Assembly (NCBI GenBank): GCA_002729295.1
Contig: PBTU01000058.1
Location: 9,825-18,362, forward strand
From: Verrucomicrobiales bacterium
Lineage (GTDB): Bacteria; Verrucomicrobiota; Verrucomicrobiia; Verrucomicrobiales; Akkermansiaceae
Direction of reading: 5' to 3'
Length of the DNA: 8,538 bases
The notes beneath the pieces were generated by a model. It was given only the letters and a program-made list of their open reading frames with translations. It was not told the DNA's origin and made no database searches. Positions 1-6,122 of this stretch are shown piece after piece (the stretch's first letter is position 1; each line of letters starts with the position of its first letter). The translations under genes were made by a program, and so were the position numbers.

Positions 1-481
1 TGCCCAACATCCGAACGAGACGAGTGCTCTTGCGGCCACCCTCCCCCATGCTGACAACCTTTTGGGTTATCCCCTTCTTATCAACGTGAATGAAACGACC
101 AATCCCGCTCTCCGCAATCATAGTGCTCCCATCCGGGAAACGCGCGAAAGCATGCACGTCCACGCGCTTGCCTTCGTTGCCATTCGCCTTGGCACTCTCG
201 TATTCCCAAACAACCTTCTTCCCTAAGCTAATCTCTTGGGTCTTGGTCCAGGTGTCGTGGAAGAGAATGTTTCCACTCTTCAAATAATGCACATCGTGGT
301 GTCCGGTGTGTCCTCTCTGAGGACCGGCAGTATCGTGCCTCCACAGAACGGTTCCGTCAGCCTCGCAAATCGCGAGGACATTTTTGCCATAAGATGCGCC
401 AACCAACACCAAGCGGTCTTCCTTCGCTGAAAGCGGCAAAAGCGCGCAACAGCCTAATAGAGTGAAAATTGTTTTCTTCAT
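1..481 (-). CDS. Secreted beta-propeller-like (PQQ/WD-type) protein, 3' end outside window
   Basis: Only the first 160 residues are visible; the gene runs off the left edge. The start is the ATG at 481, six bases after the stop of the DUF1501 gene, so it is the fourth cistron of the operon. Residues 1-19 form a Sec signal peptide (MKK, hydrophobic core, LSA before the mature K20). The mature part shows short beta-propeller blade repeats: VLVGASYGKNVLAICEADG followed by TVLWRHD (about 25-50), HHDVHYLKSGNILFHD (61-76), KKVVWEYES (88-96), DVHAFARFPDGSTMIAESG (108-126) and RFIHVDKKG (129-137). The aspartate-glycine turns followed by VLW or IHV strands resemble PQQ-like or hydrolase-associated propellers common in Planctomycetota and Verrucomicrobiota. 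No catalytic residue can be assigned. It is probably periplasmic or extracellular and works with the two upstream exported proteins, but its substrate is unknown. The family call is from pattern recognition only. Confidence 0.75.
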   Translation of the reverse strand, partial: MKKTIFTLLGCCALLPLSAKEDRLVLVGASYGKNVLAICEADGTVLWRHDTAGPQRGHTGHHDVHYLKSGNILFHDTWTKTQEISLGKKVVWEYESAKANGNEGKRVDVHAFARFPDGSTMIAESGIGRFIHVDKKGITQKVVSMGEGGRKSTRLVRMLG

Positions 482-487
482 CGTTTT

Positions 488-1951
488 TTAAACCATTATT
501 TCCTGGATTGGCTCGGCGCCTTTCACTCCAACCAACCGCTGGTCGAGACCTCCATAAAAATAACTCAGGTGATTCGGATCCAGTCCCATGCGATCGAGAA
601 CGGTTGCATGGAGATTCCGGACATGGAGACGATTAGTCACGGCCTCGCCACCGAGCTCATCGGTCTCGCCGTAGCTCACGCCACCTTTAATGCCGCCACC
701 GGCCATCCACATCGTGAAGCCGTAGGAATTGTGATCACGGCCCGTTCCCTTTGCGTATTCCGCCGTAGGCTGACGTCCAAATTCACCACCCCAAACCACG
801 AGCGTTTCATCGAGAAGCCCCCGTTGTTTGAGGTCCTTCAAAAGACCGGCAATCGGTTTATCAGTCCGACCGGCGTGATGGTTGTGATTCTTTTCCAAAT
901 CACCATGAGCATCCCAGTTGTCGTCATTGTGGGCGCCACCGGAATAGAGTTGAATGAATCGCACGCCCCGCTCAACGAGACGACGCGCCATGAGACACTT
1001 GCGACCGAAGTCCTCCGTCTTCCCTTCGTTCATTCCGTAGAGCTCTTTGACATGCTCAGGTTCCGACTCCAACTCGATGGCATCGGGCGCAGTGGACTGC
1101 ATCCGATAAGCCAATTCGTAACTTGCAATCCGCGCTGCGAGATCGCTCTCGCTCCCCCGCACCCCAAGGTGCTCGCGATTCATCAGATTAATGTGATCGA
1201 TCAGAGTCCGCTGCTGATCCTGCGGCATGCCGTGAGAGTTTTTGAGATTAAGAATCGGATCCCCTTTCGAACGAAAGACCGTTCCCGCGTAGCTCGCCGG
1301 CATGTATCCCGATGACCAATTCTTTGCTCCGGAAATCGGACCACCGGTTTTGTCCAACATGACGACATAGCCGGGAAGGTTTTCATTGGTCGATCCCAGT
1401 CCGTAATTCACCCACGATCCCATCGAGGGCTTCCCTCCGAGCAAGGAGCCCGAATTCATCATCAACATCGCCGAGCCATGAATCGGCGAATCCGCCGTCA
1501 TGGAATGAAGGAACGCCATATCATCGACGCACTCACCCAAATTGGGAAAAAGGTCGGAGATATACTTTCCGCACTCCCCATACTGTTTGAATTTCCACTT
1601 CGGCCCAACCACGCGGCCTTGGTTCTTCTTCCCGCCACGACCGAAGGTCTTCATCTTGACCGTTTTCCCATCAAGCGGATAAAGCTCCGGCTTATAGTCA
1701 AAAGTATCCATGTGGCTTGGACCACCATACATGAAGAGGAAAATGACCGACTTCGCCCTCGGCGCGATCATCGACTCTTGGGGAGCCAGCGGATTGGCAT
1801 AAGAATCCAAGGTCGCTCCATGTGCTTTGTTGAAAAACCCTTCCTTCGCCAACATTCCGGTAAGGGCCACCGAAGTGAAGCCACCGCCGATATCGCGAAG
1901 AAATTCCCGCCGGTCAACCCGGCCGCAAAAAGTGTTCTGTGGATGTTTCAT
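488..1951 (-). CDS. DUF1501 family protein, Tat-exported, sulfatase/alkaline-phosphatase-like fold
   Basis: The protein has 487 residues, a usual length for DUF1501. The N-terminus carries a twin-arginine signal (DRREFLRDIGG, arginines 14-15, then GFTSVALTGML), so it is probably exported folded. Family hallmarks follow: SVIFLFMYGGPSHMDTFD (68-85), the HSMTADSPIHGSAMLMMNSG region (149-168), ARRLVERGVRFIQLYSGGAHNDDNWDAH (322-349), VVWGGEFGRQP (385-395), GRDHN (404-408) and FYGGLDQRL (465-473). The Asp and His clusters resemble metal ligands of the alkaline phosphatase/sulfatase superfamily, but biochemical activity of DUF1501 proteins is largely undefined. The ATG at 1951 lies four bases after the stop of the DUF1549/DUF1553 gene and has no strong Shine-Dalgarno, suggesting translational coupling. 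DUF1501 and DUF1549/1553 genes are neighbours in very many Planctomycetota and Verrucomicrobiota genomes and are presumed to act together outside the cytoplasm. Confidence 0.95.
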   Translation of the reverse strand: MKHPQNTFCGRVDRREFLRDIGGGFTSVALTGMLAKEGFFNKAHGATLDSYANPLAPQESMIAPRAKSVIFLFMYGGPSHMDTFDYKPELYPLDGKTVKMKTFGRGGKKNQGRVVGPKWKFKQYGECGKYISDLFPNLGECVDDMAFLHSMTADSPIHGSAMLMMNSGSLLGGKPSMGSWVNYGLGSTNENLPGYVVMLDKTGGPISGAKNWSSGYMPASYAGTVFRSKGDPILNLKNSHGMPQDQQRTLIDHINLMNREHLGVRGSESDLAARIASYELAYRMQSTAPDAIELESEPEHVKELYGMNEGKTEDFGRKCLMARRLVERGVRFIQLYSGGAHNDDNWDAHGDLEKNHNHHAGRTDKPIAGLLKDLKQRGLLDETLVVWGGEFGRQPTAEYAKGTGRDHNSYGFTMWMAGGGIKGGVSYGETDELGGEAVTNRLHVRNLHATVLDRMGLDPNHLSYFYGGLDQRLVGVKGAEPIQEIMV

Positions 1952-1955
1952 GGGT

Positions 1956-4922
1956 TCAGTCTAAGAAGATAAATTCATTTAAGTTTAATACAAGCAGCGC
2001 GAAGCGATCGAGCGCCTCCTCTTCGTTCAGACCATGCTTGTCGCGCATGGCATCAAAAAATTCATGGCTGTATTCCAGCTCCCTTTCTTTGGCCGGACGC
2101 GCCAGAGCCAGCTCGAGGCCAAGCCGGACACGGGCTTTGCGATCATCCCCGGCTTCTTTACGCAATCGCTCGGCGAAGACCTTAGCCTGATCATTCATGA
2201 ACTTACTGTTCAAGAAACCCAACGCCTGAGTGGGCACCGTCGTCGCAAACCTCACCGGACAACTCGTATCAGTGTCGGCGACATCAAGATCTGCCAATTG
2301 CGGCGGCACCATCGAACGCTTCACCTTCACATAAATCGTCCGGCGCACTTCATCTTCAGGAGACGATCTCCCCCACGAGCCTCCCTTTTTTGACGAGGTC
2401 GCCAAAACCTCTTCGGGCAGCGGAACAAAAACACCCGGCCCACCCATTTTGCGATTCAGGGTTCCTGTAACGGCCAATATCGAGTCGCGAACTTCCTCCG
2501 CCGTCAGACGACGCATGTCAAAGCGCCAGAAGCTATTATTGTCAGGATCCTTCGCCAAAGCATCAGGATTCGCCTTCGAGGACATTTGAAATGTCCGCGA
2601 CATCATGATCAACTTGTGCATCTTTTTCAGGCTCCATCCTTGCGCCACAAACTCCGTCGCCAGCCAATCGAGCAACTCCGGGTGAGTGGGATCTTCGCCT
2701 AGGAAACCAAAATCATTCGAGCTGCGACAAATTCCACGCCCGAAGTGATGCTGCCATACGCGATTCATCATTACACGAGCCGTTCTCGGGTTATCATCCC
2801 GGGAAATCCACTTCGCCAGAGCGGTCCGCCGCCCACTGGAATTGCGCCCATTCTCCGGAGCCTCAGCCTTCAATTCTTCGCCTCCAAAAATCCCCGGAAT
2901 TCTTGGGGCCACCTCCTTTTCCTTATCCTCGGCATTGGCACTGCCGCGAATGTGCACGTAGGTCGGAGGAAGATCTTTTCCGGTTTCCCTCGCCGTCAAG
3001 ATCTCCACTCCCGGCTTGGGCGGATCAGCTTCCTTTTTGCGGATCTCATTCTTCAGACGCTTCCAGCGATTCACGAGGTCCTTCTCCGCCTTCGCTCCCT
3101 CCTTAGACTTGAGTACTTTTTCCAGAGAGAGTGATTTACCCGATGGGATACCGGCCCCAAAATCAAAAAACTGTCCTCCGCTTGTTTGAGTGACAAACGC
3201 CGCGATCACATTGCGTCCTACCTGCAGAGAATCGAGGAATCTCTTATCCGCGGCAAAGTCATCGTAGTCATCCCGGAAACCCTCACGCTTAATCACCGGT
3301 TGTCCGTTGACGAAAATCTCGACACCCTCGTCATGATGAAGACTCAGGCTCAGCCTCTTCGGAATCTCTTCAAGCAGAAATGAAGTCTGCAACCATAGCT
3401 CGGGAGTATTCCACTTGGTATGCACAACCATCTTTGGCCCCTTCGTTCCGAATCCGGCCTTCCCTTTCTTCCACTGATGATTCTCAGCGCGAAACCCCAC
3501 CTCGGACCATCCGTCGACAACCGTTGTCGAGTAATGCCATTCCTGAGGAGTCTTTGTCCGGGCATCAGAAACCAGCCAGCGAACGGGCTCCACCGAAGCG
3601 CCATCCTTACCGACCGTCCCTTTCCCAAGCGATGTAAGAAGCTGGTTTTCGATCTTGGCACGTTCCTTTTTAAGATTCTCAATGTGACGATGGTGTGCCA
3701 CCATCGTCGCCTCGTATTTATCATCAATACCTTCGAATACCATTTTCTCCACCGGGCCCCTGCCACGTGAAAATGGCACGATCCCTCTGAAGAAGGACAT
3801 GAAGCTATAGTAGTCTTTCTGCGAAATCGGATCGCCCTTGTGATCATGACAACGGGCACATCCCACCGTCATTCCCAATACAACCTCGGTCGTAGTACGA
3901 ACATTGTCGTCGAGAATATCGTAGTAGGCCTGCTTCCTATCGGAGGGCTCATCGTCCCACTGCATCAAATGATGAAATGCCGTCGCCGACATGGAATCGA
4001 AAGTCGGCTTGGCCAACTCATCTCCAGCCAACTGCTCGGTCAAAAATTGAGTGTAGGGTTTGTCCTCGTTGAGAGCCTTGATGACATAATCGCGATAACG
4101 CCAGACAAAGGGCTTGTCGCTGTCCCTCTCGAAACCATTGGTCTCGGCATAACGAACCAAGTCCAACCAATGACGTGCCCACTTTTCCCCGTAAGCGGGT
4201 GAAGCCAAAAGGCGATCGATCACCTTTTCCCAGGCCTCGGGAGACTTGTCATTTTCGAATTCCTGCACTTCAGAAAGAGAGGGAGAAAGCCCGGTCAAAT
4301 TGTAGTAGGCCCGACGAATCAACTCCGCCCGAGGAGCCGGAGCATTAGGATTCAGCCCCATCTTATTCACCCCATCATAAATGAAGGCATCGATCGGAGC
4401 TTTCCACTCAGTATTGCCCACAACCGGAACATCCGGGCGCGCCATTGGCTTGTATGACCACCGACTTTTGCTGAACTCGTTGATTGTGGTGATGGATTTG
4501 TCGTCCTCCTCCATCTCTACGAGGACATCCGCGTCCTCCGGAGTCCAAGGCATTCCCCGCTTCACCCAGTCCGACAAAACGCCGCGCGCCTCTTCGGACA
4601 ACTTTCCTTTCGGCGGCATTTCGAGATTCTCGTCTTCATAGCTGATCACATGAAGAAGAAGACTCTTCTCCGGTTCCGCCTCATTGAAGGCCGAACCATG
4701 GTCTCCCCCGATTACAATCCCCTTCCGGCTAATCATCTGAAACCCGGATTTCACCTTCGGATGACCCTTGGAATCCTTACCGCCATGACAACGGAAACAA
4801 TTCTCCTCAAGCAAAGGACGAACCTCCTTGGTGAAAAAGGAGACATCCTCCGGTGAGAATTCCTTGGCTGATAGACACGGAACAAAACCGCATATCAGCA
4901 TTCCTAATAATTGCTTCCTCAT
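1956..4922 (-). CDS. Secreted DUF1549/DUF1553 protein with N-terminal cytochrome c-like (PSCyt1) domain
   Basis: This 988-residue exported protein has the multidomain layout typical of Planctomycetota/Verrucomicrobiota. Residues 1-19 are a Sec signal peptide ending LSA. A PSCyt1 domain follows, with heme motif CFRCH (42-46) and a candidate distal methionine in EMPP (101-104). DUF1549 spans about 175-385 (IDAFIYDGVNKMG, RAYYNLTGL, YGEKWARHWLDLVRYAET, EQLAGDE) and contains a second CxxCH, CARCH (355-359). A beta-rich insert lies at about 461-590 (see findings), then DUF1553 at about 700-950 (ALAKWISRDDNPRTARVMMNRVW, HHFGRGI, DFGFLGEDPTHPELLDWLA, MSRTFQMSS). The end LNEFIFLD is also family-typical. 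I chose ATG 4922 because AGAAGG sits six bases upstream and gives a clean signal peptide. GTG 4943 and ATG 4928 are in-frame alternatives; ATG 4928 overlaps the IclR stop as ATGA. Electron transfer or polysaccharide/sugar oxidation is plausible but unproven for this family. Confidence 0.95.
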   Translation of the reverse strand: MRKQLLGMLICGFVPCLSAKEFSPEDVSFFTKEVRPLLEENCFRCHGGKDSKGHPKVKSGFQMISRKGIVIGGDHGSAFNEAEPEKSLLLHVISYEDENLEMPPKGKLSEEARGVLSDWVKRGMPWTPEDADVLVEMEEDDKSITTINEFSKSRWSYKPMARPDVPVVGNTEWKAPIDAFIYDGVNKMGLNPNAPAPRAELIRRAYYNLTGLSPSLSEVQEFENDKSPEAWEKVIDRLLASPAYGEKWARHWLDLVRYAETNGFERDSDKPFVWRYRDYVIKALNEDKPYTQFLTEQLAGDELAKPTFDSMSATAFHHLMQWDDEPSDRKQAYYDILDDNVRTTTEVVLGMTVGCARCHDHKGDPISQKDYYSFMSFFRGIVPFSRGRGPVEKMVFEGIDDKYEATMVAHHRHIENLKKERAKIENQLLTSLGKGTVGKDGASVEPVRWLVSDARTKTPQEWHYSTTVVDGWSEVGFRAENHQWKKGKAGFGTKGPKMVVHTKWNTPELWLQTSFLLEEIPKRLSLSLHHDEGVEIFVNGQPVIKREGFRDDYDDFAADKRFLDSLQVGRNVIAAFVTQTSGGQFFDFGAGIPSGKSLSLEKVLKSKEGAKAEKDLVNRWKRLKNEIRKKEADPPKPGVEILTARETGKDLPPTYVHIRGSANAEDKEKEVAPRIPGIFGGEELKAEAPENGRNSSGRRTALAKWISRDDNPRTARVMMNRVWQHHFGRGICRSSNDFGFLGEDPTHPELLDWLATEFVAQGWSLKKMHKLIMMSRTFQMSSKANPDALAKDPDNNSFWRFDMRRLTAEEVRDSILAVTGTLNRKMGGPGVFVPLPEEVLATSSKKGGSWGRSSPEDEVRRTIYVKVKRSMVPPQLADLDVADTDTSCPVRFATTVPTQALGFLNSKFMNDQAKVFAERLRKEAGDDRKARVRLGLELALARPAKERELEYSHEFFDAMRDKHGLNEEEALDRFALLVLNLNEFIFLD

Positions 4923-4924
4923 CT

Positions 4925-5722
4925 TCATCCTTCTGAATCCCACCCAAGTTTACTCGAAATCACGTCGGCTGCAGCCCGAATCTTTTGGGCCACCCCGTCC
5001 AAATCACAGTCCGGCAAACGCGATGACGGTGCCGTAATCCACAAAGCCGCAATTGGATCATTTTTCCCATTAAAAATCGGAGCTCCCACACAATACTGCC
5101 CTTCTCTCTCCTCCGATAAATCAAAGCCATAGCCTCTCTTCCGGACTTCATCAAGATGAGACAAAAACTCATCCCTATCCAAAATGGTATTCTCAGTGAA
5201 ATGAGTAAACTCCATGCGATCAACAATCTTCCGACACTCTTCATTAGGCAAAAAAGCCAGGATCGCTTTCCCCGGCGCCGCCGTGTGCAACACAAAGCGC
5301 GTTCCCGGATCCACCGAAAACTGGAAGGCGTGAAGCCCCGGAACCTGATCCAGCACTACGCCCTCGCTCCCCGTTAAAGTCCCCAAAAGAACAGTCTCCT
5401 TCAGCTGGTCCCGCAGAGTCCGCATGATACCGAGCGACTTCTCAAAAAGATTCATCTCCGACACTGAAGACGCACCCACCGTCACAAACTTGGAAGTCAG
5501 ACGGTATCTCTTACTCGGCTCCAGCCGCTCAAGATACCCTGACTCTTCCAAAGTCACCGCAATTCGGAAGGCACTATTCTTGGGAATAGCAAGGGCCTCG
5601 CACAACTCGGTCACATTCAAGCCCTCAGGGTGTAACCCCAACAATTCAACCAAAGCCAGCGCCCGGTCCAAGATAGGAACCCGATAGCGACTCCGGTCAG
5701 CATTTTGCAGTTTGTTTGCCAT
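4925..5722 (-). CDS. IclR-family transcriptional regulator
   Basis: The protein has 265 residues from ATG 5722, the normal size for the family. A winged helix-turn-helix occupies about 15-80 (VPILDRALALVELLGLHPEG, then VTELCEALAIPKNSAFRIAV with recognition helix near 46-58, wing LERLEPSKRYRLTSKF). The C-terminal effector-binding domain is clear from FVLHTAAPGKAILAFLP (143-159), the GYGFDLSEEREGQYCVGAPIF stretch (197-217) and IAALWITAPSSRL (224-236). IclR proteins bind small metabolites and repress or activate nearby catabolic genes. The frame stays open to TTG 5785, but those extra 21 residues are not IclR-like and would overlap the predicted promoter and operator. The stop lies two bases before the next start, so the regulator is the first gene of the operon it probably controls. 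The ligand cannot be read from sequence. Sugar-acid or other carbohydrate signals are an inference from the IclR subfamilies that use similar operators. Confidence 0.95.
   Translation of the reverse strand: MANKLQNADRSRYRVPILDRALALVELLGLHPEGLNVTELCEALAIPKNSAFRIAVTLEESGYLERLEPSKRYRLTSKFVTVGASSVSEMNLFEKSLGIMRTLRDQLKETVLLGTLTGSEGVVLDQVPGLHAFQFSVDPGTRFVLHTAAPGKAILAFLPNEECRKIVDRMEFTHFTENTILDRDEFLSHLDEVRKRGYGFDLSEEREGQYCVGAPIFNGKNDPIAALWITAPSSRLPDCDLDGVAQKIRAAADVISSKLGWDSEG
4929..4934 (-). promoter_or_regulatory. Ribosome binding site deciding the start of the DUF1549/DUF1553 gene
   Basis: On the minus strand AGAAGG lies inside the last codons of the IclR gene, six bases before ATG 4922. The spacing is too short for ATG 4928 (one base after the GG is directly the start), so the site favours 4922. 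Confidence 0.55.
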
Positions 5723-5724
5723 TT

Positions 5725-5736
5725 GAAACGCGTTTC
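5725..5736. promoter_or_regulatory. Candidate IclR operator (perfect 12-bp palindrome)
   Basis: GAAACGCGTTTC is a perfect palindrome that ends two bases upstream of the IclR ATG at 5722, overlapping the ribosome-binding region and immediately downstream of the predicted promoter. Its half-site GAAAC resembles operators of the IclR-family regulator KdgR (TGAAAC...GTTTCA). LacI-family operators can also look like this, so the binding protein is inferred from position. Confidence 0.5.
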
Positions 5737-5743
5737 CCAATGA

Positions 5744-5773
5744 ATTACAGGCCACGACAAACCGATATTTCAC
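5744..5773 (-). promoter_or_regulatory. Predicted sigma70-type promoter for the iclR-DUF1553-DUF1501 operon
   Basis: On the minus strand a -35-like GTGAAA (5773-5768) and a -10-like TGTAAT (5749-5744) are separated by 18 bases. They match the consensus hexamers at 4/6 and 5/6 positions. Transcription would start near 5737, directly before the palindrome, leaving a leader of about 15 bases before ATG 5722. The match is modest and untested. Confidence 0.3.
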
Positions 5774-6108
5774 TTTCTGCACCAAAAATCAAACCTGACG
5801 GACAGTTTTTTAGCGACCACAATCATCAGACACTCAACTCCTCCATAATTCCTCAAAAAAATCGCGATGATCTTCCACGAAGGGGCAAAAAAGTCCGTCC
5901 CACACCTCGCACCACTCTTCCTTCTTGAAATTCGACATCTTGCAAATGCAGTTCGATCCCAAGAGTCAAAACTTATTCCCGAAGACGCCTCAATCCGGCC
6001 AGCGCTTGATTGAAGCCCGCTGAAAAATCCAGAAAAAGCCCTTTGCCTGCCGAAAGTTTCGTTTTTACGGGCATAAGTATCTTGCAAAAAATATTCATAA
6101 GAACATGT

Positions 6109-6122
6109 TGTTCATATTAACA
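6109..6122. promoter_or_regulatory. Candidate LexA (SOS) box of verrucomicrobial type
   Basis: TGTTC-ATAT-TAACA matches the reported verrucomicrobial LexA motif TGTTC-N4-GAACA at 9 of 10 defined positions. It overlaps the inferred translation start of a putative DNA-repair radical SAM gene. A further GAACA at 6101-6105 forms a second inverted repeat (GAACA-N3-TGTTC) sharing the central TGTTC. Function is inferred from motif, position and the repair-type genes downstream. Confidence 0.6.

Larger units (their letters stand above)
5723..6115. other. Divergent intergenic region between the two operons
   Basis: This 393-base stretch is more AT-rich than the flanking genes, especially near 6060-6115. 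It should hold the promoters of both divergent operons. The left end has the predicted iclR promoter and palindrome, and the right end runs into the LexA-like box. Reading frames here (for example minus strand 6087-5770) encode low-complexity Ser/Arg/Phe-rich strings with no recognisable domain. I see no tRNA, riboswitch or convincing terminator. A -35-like TTGCAA at 6082-6087 is present, but no good -10 sits at the right distance. Confidence 0.6.

Noticed and set aside
8..11. Lipoprotein signal (LLGC at residues 8-11) in the propeller protein
   Set aside because: The cysteine is too close to the N-terminus for a normal lipobox, and a standard cleavage site LSA/K at 19-20 is present. Numbers here are residues of the protein encoded by 481-1 on the minus strand.
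569..1315. Plus-strand open frame of 248 codons antisense to the DUF1501 gene
   Set aside because: It lies wholly opposite a clear DUF1501 coding sequence and shows no recognisable domain.
5723..5785. N-terminal extension of IclR to a TTG at 5785
   Set aside because: The extra 21 residues are not part of the family and the region carries the predicted promoter and palindrome. The ATG at 5722 gives a normal length.
6051..6066. CGAAA-G-TTTCG followed by five T as a rho-independent terminator
   Set aside because: The palindrome leaves a one-base loop and too short a stem to form a hairpin, and neither neighbouring operon ends here.
5770..6087. Minus-strand frame of 105 codons upstream of iclR
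   Set aside because: The Ser/Arg/Phe-rich product has no domain, no Shine-Dalgarno is evident, and it would overlap the predicted iclR promoter.
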